A stretch of DNA of 64,000 nt from Gluconobacter potus (GCF_015244705.1 NZ_JABCQF010000005.1:110384-174383), one strand, 5' to 3'; positions 26,671 through 37,785 are shown, counted from the stretch's first letter. Made by a program: numbers and translations. The notes: generated from the sequence alone by a model not told the origin.

Positions 26671-28107
26671 TTACTGTGCGTCGTCCACGCCGGTGTGGGT
26701 CTGCGGGGAGAAGGTCCAGCCTTCGCCGTAAGGCTGCGGCATGTAGGCCATCCAGCCCTTGCTGGAGACGTTCCAGCCAGCGGTGGAGACCGGTGCACCC
26801 GTCGTGCGCAGCTTCTGGATATCGGAAGCGGACACGGTTCCCGGTGCGTTGTTGCCCCAGCCCTTGCGCATGAAGTTCACGACATCGGCCATCTCCTGGT
26901 CGGAGAGGTGATTCTTGAACCCGGGCATGGCCACAGCAGACGGTGCGCTGTTGGTCGGGGGCAGGATGCCACCAAAGGCCACGACATTGGCGAGCGACGT
27001 CGGATCGTCGGTGATGACGACCGGGTTGCCTGCCAGCGGCGGGAACATGCGGTTGACGCCCGTACCATCGTTCATGTGGCAGATGGCGCAGTTGTGCAGA
27101 TAGACTTCCGCACCTGCGTTGCCCTGGCCACCCTTGTTCAGCAGAGCGGTCGTCTGACCGTCATCCTGACCGAGGTTCTTGCCTTCCGGCACAGCCGGCA
27201 TGCTCTTGAGGTACTTGGCCGTGGCGCGCAGATCGTCGTCGGACCAGTGCTGCGTGCTGTAGGCCACCACGTCGGCCATGCCACCGAAGACGGCGGAGTG
27301 GTCGATACGGCCACTCTTGAGGAAGGTGACGATGTCATCTTCAGACCAGCGGCCCAGACCCGTGTCGCTGTTGCTGCGCAGGCTCGGTGCGATCCAGTTG
27401 TCGATCGGGGCACCACCGGCCAGGTAGGCGTTGCCGCCAGCCGTGCCGTAGGCCTTGACCTGCATTCCGAAACCGCGGGGCGTGTGGCATTCGCCGCAAT
27501 GGCCCGGGCCGTTGACGAGATATTCGCCGCGGGCGACTTCCGGATCACTGATGCTCTTGTCTACGCCCGGCGTCATGCTCGGGACGAACATGGCGCGCCA
27601 CATGCCCAGCGGCCAGCGCATGGAGAGCGGCCAGCTGATGTCCGGCGCCTTGTTCTGCAGGGCGACCGGCTTCACACCGTGCATGAAGAAGGCATACATC
27701 GCACGGATGTCGTCGTCGGACAGACGTGCGAATTCAGGATAGGGCATGGCCGGATAGACCGTTGCACCATCCTTGCGGATGCCCTTGCGGAGGGCCTTCG
27801 TGAAGTCCTCCAGGGTGTAGTTGCCGATACCGTGTTCCGGGTCCGGCGTGATGTTGGTCGAATAGATCGTGCCAATCGGGCTCTTGATCTCCAGACCGCC
27901 CGCATAGGGCTGTCCGTGAAGGGCCGTGTGGCAGGCGATGCAGTCCGACAGGCGGGCGACATATTCGCCACGCTTGATCAGGGCTTCATCGGCGTCCTGG
28001 GCATGGGCGGCGCCGAAAGACACCGCCATGAGGCCGATAGCGGCCGCGAGTTTCCATCCCTGTTTCATCTCAGATACCAGCCTGTCCCGAGTTAATGCGT
28101 TCAGCAT
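26671..28107 (-). CDS. adhB: PQQ alcohol dehydrogenase cytochrome c subunit
   Basis: The product is 478 residues, the size of Gluconobacter AdhB. The signal sequence ends at AAHA-QD (residue 36). Three heme-c sites CxxCH are present: CIACH (56-60), CGECH near residue 205 and CAICH near residue 340. The subunit anchors the enzyme to the outer face of the inner membrane and passes electrons from AdhA to ubiquinone. It starts 29 bases after adhA and ends before a clear terminator. The small third subunit (adhS) is not in this window. Confidence 0.97.
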   Translation of the reverse strand: MLNALTRDRLVSEMKQGWKLAAAIGLMAVSFGAAHAQDADEALIKRGEYVARLSDCIACHTALHGQPYAGGLEIKSPIGTIYSTNITPDPEHGIGNYTLEDFTKALRKGIRKDGATVYPAMPYPEFARLSDDDIRAMYAFFMHGVKPVALQNKAPDISWPLSMRWPLGMWRAMFVPSMTPGVDKSISDPEVARGEYLVNGPGHCGECHTPRGFGMQVKAYGTAGGNAYLAGGAPIDNWIAPSLRSNSDTGLGRWSEDDIVTFLKSGRIDHSAVFGGMADVVAYSTQHWSDDDLRATAKYLKSMPAVPEGKNLGQDDGQTTALLNKGGQGNAGAEVYLHNCAICHMNDGTGVNRMFPPLAGNPVVITDDPTSLANVVAFGGILPPTNSAPSAVAMPGFKNHLSDQEMADVVNFMRKGWGNNAPGTVSASDIQKLRTTGAPVSTAGWNVSSKGWMAYMPQPYGEGWTFSPQTHTGVDDAQ

Positions 28108-28136
28108 GTCACGTGCTCCTTATGCAAACCGCTGCC

Positions 28137-30410
28137 TCAGGGGTGATCCGCGGTCGGAACATCGGCCGTGGACTGCGGGACATTGAGGAACTGATCGTTC
28201 GGAACGCCAGTTGAGTTTTCACGTGCCTTGACTTCGTCGTCGTAGGATTCGTTCGCGCGCTTCACGATGAAGTTGCGGATATCCTCGATCTGCTCAGGCG
28301 TCATGGACGTGTCGAAGCGGTCCATGCCGTAAGCCGTCAGAGCACCGCGGCCAACGAGCTTGTAGAAGCTTTCCCTGCCGCGCGGAGCACCGGACCAGCG
28401 AAGGTCAGGCAGAACGCCACCGGAGATCGCATTGTCGCCATGGCAGGCCGAGCAGAACGTCTGATACATGAAGTATCCGTCCTTCTGGCGGGCCTCGTCA
28501 TAGGTCGGAACCGGCTTGACGGGGGTGAAGCCCAGCTCGTTCTTCGGCGGCAGGTTGTCCTTGCCGTCAAGCGAGAAGGCGATCACGCGGGAGTGGTTGA
28601 CCGTCCAGCCCGAGGTGCGGGCAACGCCGCCGTACAGGAACGGATAGATGCCACCCCAGCCCACTTCAACCGCGACATACTGCTTGCCGTTGGCTGTATA
28701 TGTCACCGGCGGAGCGATGATCGCGCTTTGTGCGGGGAAGGAATAGAGATCGTTGCCGTTCGTGGCGTCGTAGGCGTGGAATTCGCCGTTCGCCAGACCC
28801 TGGAAGATCACGTTACCGGCCGTGGCCAGAAGACCACCGTTCCACGGACCCTTGTGGTTGATCGTGAAGGCCGGAGCCATCTTCACCGGATCCCAGGCCA
28901 GCGTCCAGCCCTTCAGGACTTTCAGGAAGTCCTTCTTGGCGGCGACATGTTCCGGATCATTGTCGTCGAAGAGGCCGATCTTGTTCATGTCGAGGCCGAG
29001 GTTCCAGGCGTCATGATACGCCTTGAAGCCGCCTTTCTGGCCGTCATACAGGAGCGGGATCTGCTGTGCCGGGATGTAGACCAGCTTCGTCTTCGGGCTG
29101 TAGGCCATGGCGGCGAAGTTATGGCCGCCGAGCTCACCCGGAATGCCGAGCCAGGGCTTGCCCGTCAGGGTCCACAGAGCGTCAGGCACGTAGTTCGGGC
29201 GACCCGTAACCGGATCCAGGCCGTTGGCCCAGTTCTCGTAGGTGTAGGGCTTGCCGGTGATGAACTTACCGGTCTTCGCATCGATGATGTAGAAGAAGCC
29301 GTTCTTCGGAGCATGCACGATGACGTGGCGCATCTCGCCGTTGACCGGCATGTCGAGCGTCATGATCTGCTGGACGGAGGTGTAATCCCACTCGTCCATC
29401 GGCGTTTCCTGGAAGTGCCAGACATACTTGCCGGTGTCAGGATTGATCGCGACGATGCTGCCGAGGAAGAGGTTGTCGCCCTTGCCTTCGGAGCGGAACT
29501 TGTAGTTCCACGGCGAGCCGTTGCCGACGGCCAGATAGACGAGGTCCGTCACCGGGTCATAGACGAGCGAGTCCCAGACGGTACCGCCGCCGCCCTGCTG
29601 CTTCCAGGCGCCGTTCTTGCCCCAGGTCGGGTAGGCCTTGGACATCAGGATGTCGTCGGAGGCTGCGCCGTCAGGCTTGTTCTCGGGGTTCGGAACGGTG
29701 AAGAAGCGCCAGTCGAGCTTGCCGGTTTCTGCGTCGAAGGCAGAGACGAAGCCGCGGGCACCGAATTCTGCACCACCGTTGCCGATCAGGACCTTGCCCT
29801 TGGCGATACGGGGGGCACCGTCAACCGTGTAGGACCGCTGGTGGCCGAGCTGGGCCTCCTTGGGGATCGTGTAGACGCTCCAGACCAGCTTGCCGGTCTT
29901 GGCGTCGAGCGCGATCAGACGGCCGTCGAACGTGCCGAAATAGACCTTGCCGTTCCAGTAGGCGGCGCCACGGCTGACCGTGTCACAGCAGCCACGGTCG
30001 GCGATGTTGCCCGGAACCTTCGGATCGTAGGACCACAGGAGCTTGCCGGTCGCTGCATCCAGCGCCTTCATCTTGCTCCAGTTGGTCGTGGCGTACATGA
30101 CGCCGTTGACGATCAGGGGAGTGCCTTCCTGGCCGCGGTTCGTGTCCAGATCGTAGTGCCAGGCGAGCTTCAGCTTGCCGACATTCTCCGTGTTGATCTG
30201 GTCGAGCGGGCTGTAGCGCTGCTCGGAGTAGGAACGGCCGTAGGACAGCCAGTCCCCGGGATGGCCGCCGTTATCGGAGCTCGTGATTGCTGTGCCGGTA
30301 TCTTCCTGCGCAAAAGCGACAGGTACAGCTGCTGAAAACGCCAGCGCGGCAGCGCAGCTGAGAAGGCGCTTTTTCGTAACCTTGATCGGCGTCAGTAGAC
30401 CAGAAGTCAT
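28137..30410 (-). CDS. adhA: PQQ-dependent alcohol dehydrogenase, dehydrogenase subunit
   Basis: The product is 757 residues from ATG 30410, with AGGAC before it; the frame is open 42 codons farther but that extension is not protein-like. The signal peptide ends at VAFA-QED (34/35). The eight-bladed propeller carries the adjacent Cys pair of PQQ alcohol dehydrogenases (GCCDTVSRG near residue 139) and tryptophan docking repeats. A C-terminal cytochrome domain has CSACH (C653, H657). It oxidises ethanol and other primary alcohols to aldehydes in the periplasm. The upstream 464 bases to ogt contain its promoter region; no clear box was identified. Confidence 0.97.
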   Translation of the reverse strand: MTSGLLTPIKVTKKRLLSCAAALAFSAAVPVAFAQEDTGTAITSSDNGGHPGDWLSYGRSYSEQRYSPLDQINTENVGKLKLAWHYDLDTNRGQEGTPLIVNGVMYATTNWSKMKALDAATGKLLWSYDPKVPGNIADRGCCDTVSRGAAYWNGKVYFGTFDGRLIALDAKTGKLVWSVYTIPKEAQLGHQRSYTVDGAPRIAKGKVLIGNGGAEFGARGFVSAFDAETGKLDWRFFTVPNPENKPDGAASDDILMSKAYPTWGKNGAWKQQGGGGTVWDSLVYDPVTDLVYLAVGNGSPWNYKFRSEGKGDNLFLGSIVAINPDTGKYVWHFQETPMDEWDYTSVQQIMTLDMPVNGEMRHVIVHAPKNGFFYIIDAKTGKFITGKPYTYENWANGLDPVTGRPNYVPDALWTLTGKPWLGIPGELGGHNFAAMAYSPKTKLVYIPAQQIPLLYDGQKGGFKAYHDAWNLGLDMNKIGLFDDNDPEHVAAKKDFLKVLKGWTLAWDPVKMAPAFTINHKGPWNGGLLATAGNVIFQGLANGEFHAYDATNGNDLYSFPAQSAIIAPPVTYTANGKQYVAVEVGWGGIYPFLYGGVARTSGWTVNHSRVIAFSLDGKDNLPPKNELGFTPVKPVPTYDEARQKDGYFMYQTFCSACHGDNAISGGVLPDLRWSGAPRGRESFYKLVGRGALTAYGMDRFDTSMTPEQIEDIRNFIVKRANESYDDEVKARENSTGVPNDQFLNVPQSTADVPTADHP

Positions 30411-30874
30411 GATCCAACTGTCCTTTTTGTAAAGACTGTTTCCGCTGTGATATTCTGGACCTGTGAAGTCTTGAAAGGAACGGGAGCTAATCCTCGTTCT
30501 CTCAAGCCAACACTCAGTACCGGACACCGGCAGCATGAGAACTTACTGAGCCTATTTTATTGCTTAAGACAAACACGGCTTCTGACGTTTCCGTGAGGGG
30601 GACGGCGGGATCGCTCCGAAACGGGGTATGATGCGGCTCACCGAATAATTACACTGCCGTTCCAGAAAACATCGGGCTGCTTTCTGAATACAAAAAACGG
30701 CAGTTTTCCAACACATTACAGAACATTGCTGGAAAGCCTACATGAGCGGTCCAGTATGTGTTTTGTGCATGTTGCTATGCTGCGATATGCGTATGGAGCA
30801 TGGCTTAAAAGTCTCGTCCTGATGGTGATATCGCCGGATTGACGGTTTTGAGCGGCTCGGGCACCGTGTCGTTC
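30411..30874. other. Intergenic region upstream of adhA and ogt
   Basis: This stretch of 464 bases separates the divergent adhA and ogt. I find no gene or convincing sigma-70 box in it. It contains a patch rich in ATG/TGC alternations near 30740-30800 and should hold the adhAB promoter. Confidence 0.5.
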
Positions 30875-31321
30875 ATGCCACAGCTATCCTGCCACTCACC
30901 TTTCGGGGCCCTTACCATCAGTGAAGATGAGGGCCAGATCGTCGCTCTGGACTGGGGTTGGGGGCGCGATCAGGAAGAGACTCCGCTCCTTCTGAAAGCC
31001 CGTGACCTTCTGGAGCGCTATTTTGACGGGGAATCGGTCGATTTCGAGACCCTGCCCTACCGTCCTTACGGGACTCCGTACCGCCAGAAGGTCTGGGACG
31101 CGCTGCGCCGGATTTCCTATGGGCAGACGCGGACCTATGCCGATATCGCGGCCGAGGTTGGGGGCTCTCCCCGATCGGTTGGTGGTGCCGTGGGGGCGAA
31201 TCCGATCCCCATCCTGATCCCCTGTCACCGGGTTGTCGGACGTTCGGGGCTGGGGGGCTATTCAGGGCTTGGGGGTGTGGCCGACAAGCATGCGCTTCTG
31301 CATCTGGAAGGCGCGCGCTAG
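30875..31321 (+). CDS. ogt: Methylated-DNA-protein-cysteine methyltransferase
   Basis: The product is 148 residues from ATG 30875; upstream TTG and GTG codons in frame are weaker starts. The suicide acceptor Cys is C117 in IPCHRVVG, preceded by the helix-turn-helix [26 protein letters not shown] typical N-terminal domain is followed by [21 protein letters not shown]. It transfers alkyl groups from O6-alkylguanine to itself. It is single-domain (Ogt/Ada C-terminal type) with no Ada regulator domain. It is convergent with rho across a bidirectional terminator. Confidence 0.93.
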   Translation: MPQLSCHSPFGALTISEDEGQIVALDWGWGRDQEETPLLLKARDLLERYFDGESVDFETLPYRPYGTPYRQKVWDALRRISYGQTRTYADIAAEVGGSPRSVGGAVGANPIPILIPCHRVVGRSGLGGYSGLGGVADKHALLHLEGAR

Positions 31322-31370
31322 GGACCGGTCTTTCATCTCCATGTCCTTTCACTCCACGTCGCTGGAACAC

Positions 31371-31399
31371 AAAAAAGGGGAGCCGGAGCTCCCCTTTTT
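31371..31399. terminator. Bidirectional terminator between ogt and rho
   Basis: AAAAAAGGGGAGC and GCTCCCCTTTTT form a stem with a CGGA loop, with A-run on one side and T-run on the other, so it serves both convergent genes. Confidence 0.93.
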
Positions 31400-31423
31400 C
31401 ATGTCGGCCGGGCTGATCGTGGA

Positions 31424-32725
<1,302 letters not shown>

Positions 32726-33010
32726 GAAAGACGCGCCTTGATGTGCCGTAAGGGGCAGACCTGATAGGGGAGGATGCGCGACCACACAGAAGGCAGGGCG
32801 ACTGGGCGGGGGCTTCGGGTGTCAGGCGGGGATCCGTAAAGATTGCGCAGGACAGTGAAGCGGGCGTCATCCGGATGGAAAGGGAGACCGGGTGACAGGA
32901 CGTCACCGGAAAGTCGTCCTTCGATTACCGGAGCGCGCGAACCGGTGTCAAGGCTGGTGCGCGTGCTCCGGAACACTTTGATCTATGTCATCTTGGGTCA
33001 GTTTTCGAGA

Positions 33011-34558
33011 TCAGGCCTTCAGCATGGCGTCCGCCGTGCGCAGGGACAGGGCCATGATGGCCAGGGCGGGGTTGGCGGCGGCGGCGCTGGGGAAGATCGA
33101 GTGATCGGAGATCCACAGATTGTCGATATCGAAACTGCGGCCTTCCGGATTGACGACATTGCTGCCCGCATCCGTACCCATGCGGCAGGTGCCGATCATG
33201 TGGGCGGCGCGGTCGATGACGCGGATGTCTTTTGCGCCGATGGCTTCCCACATCCGGCTCAGCAGGTTGGCGGCATGATTGTGCATGGCCCATTCGTTGG
33301 GGCCGTAGGAGTGCTCGATCAGGGGTTTTGGGATGCCGAATGCGTCCGTCTCGTTCGAGAGGGTGACGCGGTTTTCGGGGCGGGGCAGACACTCGCCGTT
33401 GATGCCCATGCCGGCGGAGCGGTTGTATCCGGCAAGCGCACGGGCGAAGGCCGGGCCGCGTGTCGTGGTGCTGCGGGCAAGGTTCTGGCCCCAGGTCGCG
33501 GGCATCATGCCAAGCGATTGCACGAGGTAGCCACCGACGAAATCCGCATCCCTGGGGCGCATCATGTCTTCGGTGATGGTCAGGGACGGGTAGCCGCGAT
33601 TGGGGCGGATGTCCTCGTCGAATTCGCCCCAGACCTGTGTGGAAACATGGGTCATGTAGTTCTGGCCGACCTGACCTGAGCTGTTTGCGAGGCCGTTGGT
33701 CAGGAGCAGACGCGGGGTTTCGACCGCACCGGCGGCGAGAACGAGAGTTGCGCATTTCTGGCGGTGTTCGACGCCGTTCTGGCGATAGACCACGCCGGTC
33801 ACGCGGCCGGAACTGTCGCGTTCGATCGTGTGGGCGAAGCAGCCCGGGCGGAGTTCCGCACCATGGGCGACGGCCATGGGGAGCCAGGTGTTGTCCGCGC
33901 CGGATTTGGCGCCGTTACGGCAGCCCTGATGGCAGGCGCCGCAGTTCGCGCAGCCATGGCGGGTGCCGAAATGCGGCTGTTCGATATCGCGGGTAATGAG
34001 GGCAGCCGGGCCGTCGGCATGGCGCAGGCCGAGCGCGTCACAGGCTTCGCGCATTTTCAACGCGGCGGAGTTGGCGGGTGGGGGCGCGTAAGCGTAGCGG
34101 CGGTTCGGGTCCCATGGGTAAGACGCCGGGCCTGAGACGCCGATGAAGGATTCCACGCGCTCGATATAGGGGAGCAGTTCGTCCAGACCGAAGGGCCAGT
34201 CCACGCCCTTGCCGGTTTCGGTGTGCAGGTGGAAGTCGCGGGCGTCCATGCGGGGCATGAAGGCACCATAATGCAGGAGGGAGCCGCCGAGGCCGGTGCC
34301 GCTGTTATTGCCGCCGAAAGCCTGCGGGTTCGTGCCGGCGGAGAGGCGTTCGTGCAGCCAGTATAGCTCTCGCGCCGCGATCTCGTCAGGTGTGTGGCCC
34401 ATGGCGGTGAAGGCGGGGCCAGCTTCGAGCACCACGACGGTTTTGCCATTGCGGGCGAGTTCTGCGGCGAGCGGCGCGCCACCGGCGCCGCTGCCGATGA
34501 CGACGGCATCGACGATGTCTGTTTCGGCGAATGTCTTCATGACGGTCGTGCTGTTCAT
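33011..34558 (-). CDS. GMC-family FAD dehydrogenase, membrane-dehydrogenase type
   Basis: The product is 515 residues. FAD motif VVIGSGAGGAPLAAELA is at about residues 19-35, and the C-terminal catalytic region is HMIGTCRMGTDAGSNVVNPEGR with the later Asn-Pro of ANPALAIMALSL. Four cysteines at 203, 206, 209 and 213 (CANCGACHQGC) match the Cys cluster found in gluconate 2-dehydrogenase-type and FAD-glucose dehydrogenase large subunits, where it can hold an iron-sulfur cluster. The next gene upstream on the same strand encodes a gluconate-2-dehydrogenase subunit-3-like protein overlapping by four bases. No cytochrome c gene is adjacent. The substrate (sugar acid or polyol) is not inferable. Confidence 0.85.
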   Translation of the reverse strand: MNSTTVMKTFAETDIVDAVVIGSGAGGAPLAAELARNGKTVVVLEAGPAFTAMGHTPDEIAARELYWLHERLSAGTNPQAFGGNNSGTGLGGSLLHYGAFMPRMDARDFHLHTETGKGVDWPFGLDELLPYIERVESFIGVSGPASYPWDPNRRYAYAPPPANSAALKMREACDALGLRHADGPAALITRDIEQPHFGTRHGCANCGACHQGCRNGAKSGADNTWLPMAVAHGAELRPGCFAHTIERDSSGRVTGVVYRQNGVEHRQKCATLVLAAGAVETPRLLLTNGLANSSGQVGQNYMTHVSTQVWGEFDEDIRPNRGYPSLTITEDMMRPRDADFVGGYLVQSLGMMPATWGQNLARSTTTRGPAFARALAGYNRSAGMGINGECLPRPENRVTLSNETDAFGIPKPLIEHSYGPNEWAMHNHAANLLSRMWEAIGAKDIRVIDRAAHMIGTCRMGTDAGSNVVNPEGRSFDIDNLWISDHSIFPSAAAANPALAIMALSLRTADAMLKA

Positions 34559-35202
34559 TCCCTGGAGTCTGCCATCTGGGCGAGGGGGGCGGTGGCTTTG
34601 GGCTCGAAATCTTCGCGGCTGTCCGGGCCGACTTCGGTGAAACCCTGAAAGACGGTGTCACCGCCGGTGAGGCTGGAAGAAATGCCCAGCGCCTGCTGCA
34701 CGCGCGGGTCACTCATGACGCAGTCCACGACTTCGCCGCGCAGATCGCCGGCCCAGCGGGTCATCTGGGGAATGGAGAGGCGGCCGTCACGATCGAGGCC
34801 GAGCTGGCCGGTCATCATGGCATCGAGCAGGGTGCCGCGCAGGTCCGGAGCCAGATGGATGAAGCAGATGCCGTGCCGTTCGGCTGCGACATCGTCGAGT
34901 GTGAGGAGGGCTGCTTCCCAGGCTTCGGCGTCGGGCGGAAGGTTCGCAAAGCGCCAGCCGTCGCGGGGGCCGGAAAGGGCGGCGTCGATCCGGGCCGTCA
35001 TGTTGATGTCGGTGCCGGGTGGCAGGATCTCGTCGAGGGGAAGCAGGACGGGAAGGAGCGCATCGAGGACGGCATAGGCCTGAAGCGAGAGGGTGCGGGG
35101 CTGTGTTTCGGGGGCTGAAAGCCGGGCTGTCAGGATCTCGCGGGTGCGGGCGGAGAGGTGGTCGGAGTCCAGAATTTCAGGACGGTCGGGCGGGGGGGAC
35201 AT
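34555..35202 (-). CDS. Gluconate 2-dehydrogenase subunit 3-like protein
   Basis: The product is 215 residues. The central segment LQAYAVLDALLPVLLPLDEILPPGTDINMTARIDAAL and the following YAWEAALLTLDDVA-type helix match the small gamma subunits that pair with GMC dehydrogenases (Gluconate_2-dh3 type), though no twin-arginine signal is visible at the N-terminus. It is first in a two-gene operon and overlaps the GMC gene by four bases. In known enzymes the small subunit is needed for folding or export of the catalytic one. Recognition is by pattern and context, so confidence is moderate. Confidence 0.72.
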   Translation of the reverse strand: MSPPPDRPEILDSDHLSARTREILTARLSAPETQPRTLSLQAYAVLDALLPVLLPLDEILPPGTDINMTARIDAALSGPRDGWRFANLPPDAEAWEAALLTLDDVAAERHGICFIHLAPDLRGTLLDAMMTGQLGLDRDGRLSIPQMTRWAGDLRGEVVDCVMSDPRVQQALGISSSLTGGDTVFQGFTEVGPDSREDFEPKATAPLAQMADSRE

Positions 35203-35405
35203 TGCGGCCTCCTGTGTTTTGGTTTCAAAGTCCGGCGACGGGGATGGTTCCGTCTCCCGCTGGTGACGAAGATGCAGTATCCTGCATTGCCGAACCTATT
35301 CCGGTATGGTGCCGGGCGTGATTCTGGGGGCCAGTTTTTGGAACGGGCCGCAGGACAGACAGACATTTCCCCGCTTCGGGGCGGGATGCAAGACAGGGAA
35401 ACAGC

Positions 35406-36515
35406 ATGACGGTCGAGATCAGGGTTCCGGCGCTTGGAGAAAGCCTGACGACTGCGACTGTCGCGCGGTGGCTTAAAAAATCCGGCGACTATGTGCAGCA
35501 TGACGAAACCATCGTGGAGCTGGAGACCGACAAGGTCAGCGTCGAGGTGACGGCGCCGTCCGCCGGGCGTTTGGAAGACTGCGTGGCGGTGGGGACGGAA
35601 GTCGAGATTGGTGGGCTGCTGGGCGCCGTGGACGAGACGGCAGAGGCGCCGGCTGCGCCTGAGCCTGCTCCGGTGGCTGAAGCGCCTGCCGAACCGGTTG
35701 CTCCGCCGCCAGCACCTGGACCTGTTGCAGCGCTTACGCGTGTTATACCGCCCGCACCGGAAGCTCCGAAGCCTGCTGCTGTTGCTCCGGCTCCCAAGCT
35801 GTCATCGCATGAAGCGCGCGAACGTCGCGTGCCGATGAGCCGTCTGCGTCAGACGATCGCCCGCAATCTGAAGGCCGCGCAGAACACGGCGGCCATTCTT
35901 ACGACGTTCAATGAGATCGACATGTCCGCCGCCAAGGCGCTGCGGGCACAGTATAAGGAAGAGTTCGAGAAGAAGCATGACGGGGCCCGGCTGGGGTTCA
36001 TGTCCTTCTTCGCGCGCGCTGTGGTCGGGGCGCTGAAGGATTATCCGGCGATCAATGCGCAGATCGAAGGCGATGAGATTGTCTACCGCGATTTCGTCAA
36101 TCTCGGCATTGCTGTGGGCACGGAGCGCGGGCTGGTTGTGCCGGTCCTTCATGATGCCGATCAGATGAGCTTTGCCGAGCTGGAACGTCGCATTGCCGAT
36201 TACGGCAAGCGGGCGCGGACGGGCGGGCTGAAGCTGGAAGAGCTGTCGCACGGGACGTTCTCCATCACGAATGGCGGGATTTTCGGATCGCTGCTGTCCA
36301 CGCCGATCCTCAATACGCCGCAGTCGGGGATTTTGGGGATGCATGCCATTCAGGACCGGCCGGTCGTACGGGACGGGCAGATCGTGATCCGGCCGATGAT
36401 GTATGTGGCACTGTCTTACGATCATCGGATCGTGGACGGGCGGGAAGCGGTGAGCTTCCTCGTCCGGATCAAGCAGCTTGTGGAAGATCCGCGGCGCCTG
36501 CTTCTGGATCTGTGA
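35406..36515 (+). CDS. sucB: Dihydrolipoyllysine succinyltransferase (2-oxoglutarate dehydrogenase E2)
   Basis: The product is 369 residues. An N-terminal lipoyl domain carries the lipoyl Lys at K43 ([10 protein letters not shown]). A Pro/Ala-rich linker (about 77-135) leads to a shortened peripheral binding region ([18 protein letters not shown]). The catalytic domain ends in [16 protein letters not shown] with the active His and Asp. SucB transfers succinyl to CoA in the 2-oxoglutarate dehydrogenase complex. No sucA or lpd lies beside it. Gluconobacter is known for an incomplete citric acid cycle, so a role in biosynthetic or low-flux succinyl-CoA supply is likely. A canonical E3-binding motif is weak. 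Confidence 0.9.
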   Translation: MTVEIRVPALGESLTTATVARWLKKSGDYVQHDETIVELETDKVSVEVTAPSAGRLEDCVAVGTEVEIGGLLGAVDETAEAPAAPEPAPVAEAPAEPVAPPPAPGPVAALTRVIPPAPEAPKPAAVAPAPKLSSHEARERRVPMSRLRQTIARNLKAAQNTAAILTTFNEIDMSAAKALRAQYKEEFEKKHDGARLGFMSFFARAVVGALKDYPAINAQIEGDEIVYRDFVNLGIAVGTERGLVVPVLHDADQMSFAELERRIADYGKRARTGGLKLEELSHGTFSITNGGIFGSLLSTPILNTPQSGILGMHAIQDRPVVRDGQIVIRPMMYVALSYDHRIVDGREAVSFLVRIKQLVEDPRRLLLDL

Positions 36516-36631
36516 TGCCTTTTGCATGGCTGGGGCGTTGAAAGACGTACCAGTCATGCTGAACGCCCGGACAGGAAACTGTTCCCTCGCGTTCTGTTTG
36601 TTGTTCTGAACTCGGGGATGGTTTTCTGACG

Positions 36632-37642
36632 ATGCGTGATGTTTCCAGACTGACGCGGTTTGTGGCCCTGTTATCTATGTCCACGGCGATGATGGTGGGC
36701 GTTGTGCCGCTGGTGGCCTGTGCGAGGCCGGACAGTGCGGGGCCGGAACTGTCAACGCAGCAACCCGATACGACGCCATCGCTGGGCGCTTCGGTGCCAC
36801 CGCCCGCCAGCAATCCGCCGACGGATACGCCGCCGCAGCCTGATCTTGCGCCGCCGCCGATCGATATTCCTGATCTGCCGGTTGTGTCGGATGAGGTGGC
36901 GCGGGAAGAGGCGTCCCGGCTGGCGGTGCTGATGAAGCATAATGTCAAAGGATTCAGCACATACACGCCGGAGCGCCGCAAGGCCTTCCTGACGTTTGCG
37001 AAGGACGAGGTGACGCAGGCAGGTATGCCGGTGTCGCGGCCGCAGCTTGTTATGGTCGTGGATCGTAACGAGAAGATCCAGCATTTGGATTATGTGCTGG
37101 CGCTGCCGGATGCGCCTTGGGAATCCCTTGGGGGGACGCCGGTTTCGACCGGGACGACGGGGCGCAAATATTACTACATCACACCGACCGGAGTTTTTCA
37201 GAACACGGCGGACCGTCTGGGGTATCGGGCGGAAGGGACGAAGAACAAGTACGGCATTCGCGGCATCGGTGCCAAGGGATCGCGCGTGTGGGACATGGGG
37301 TGGCAGACGGCGATGAAGGGCTGGCTGCCACGTCATGAAACCGGGCAGATCCGGCTGGAAATCCATGCGACGGATCCGCAGTTCCTGGAATGGCGTCTGG
37401 GACATCCGGCGTCGGAAGGCTGCATCCGGATTCCGGCGACCATGAATAAATTCATGGATCATTACGGGTTGATCGATGCGCTGTATGAGCAGGCCGCGAG
37501 TTATGACCCGCGCTTTCAGGCGCTGCTGCCGAAGGACCGGCAGCCAACGCAGATTGCCGGGGATCTGGTGGTTGTGATCGATTCAGGACCACTGACGGAG
37601 CCGAAGATCGACCCTATTGCGGATAAAAGACCGTTACCTTAA
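36632..37642 (+). CDS. L,D-transpeptidase family lipoprotein
   Basis: The product is 336 residues. A hydrophobic N-terminus with lipobox LVAC (C30) predicts a lipoprotein, followed by a Pro-rich linker (about 50-85). The YkuD catalytic region is at the C-terminus: EIHATDPQF with H245 and the nucleophile C264 in HPASEGCIRIP. Such enzymes cross-link peptidoglycan through meso-diaminopimelate or attach outer-membrane lipoproteins. It stands alone between sucB and the TonB receptor. An AT-rich spacer follows the stop. Confidence 0.85.
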   Translation: MRDVSRLTRFVALLSMSTAMMVGVVPLVACARPDSAGPELSTQQPDTTPSLGASVPPPASNPPTDTPPQPDLAPPPIDIPDLPVVSDEVAREEASRLAVLMKHNVKGFSTYTPERRKAFLTFAKDEVTQAGMPVSRPQLVMVVDRNEKIQHLDYVLALPDAPWESLGGTPVSTGTTGRKYYYITPTGVFQNTADRLGYRAEGTKNKYGIRGIGAKGSRVWDMGWQTAMKGWLPRHETGQIRLEIHATDPQFLEWRLGHPASEGCIRIPATMNKFMDHYGLIDALYEQAASYDPRFQALLPKDRQPTQIAGDLVVVIDSGPLTEPKIDPIADKRPLP

Positions 37643-37785
37643 GTATAGAATTAGAAATATTTCAAAATAAGTATGAAAGTTTGAAGTAAAGCATGTGAAT
37701 GTTTTATTTCAGGAACGGTAAAGCAGTTTTCCTGAGCTGAAGCCTTCCGTATGGAATGCGCGCCATTCACTGGAGCCCATTCCCC
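37643..37785. other. AT-rich spacer upstream of TonB receptor gene
   Basis: The 143 bases between the L,D-transpeptidase and TonB receptor genes begin with a conspicuously A+T-rich run (37643-37720) unlike the surrounding sequence. It probably holds the promoter of the receptor gene, but no box is certain. Confidence 0.45.

Noticed and set aside
28105..28120. A further parS site (CACGTG before adhB)
   Set aside because: Only the six central bases match; the flanking arms of the parS palindrome are absent.
28440..30335. 631-codon frame on the plus strand over adhA
   Set aside because: It is antisense to a gene with clear PQQ and heme motifs and has no domain or ribosome-binding site.
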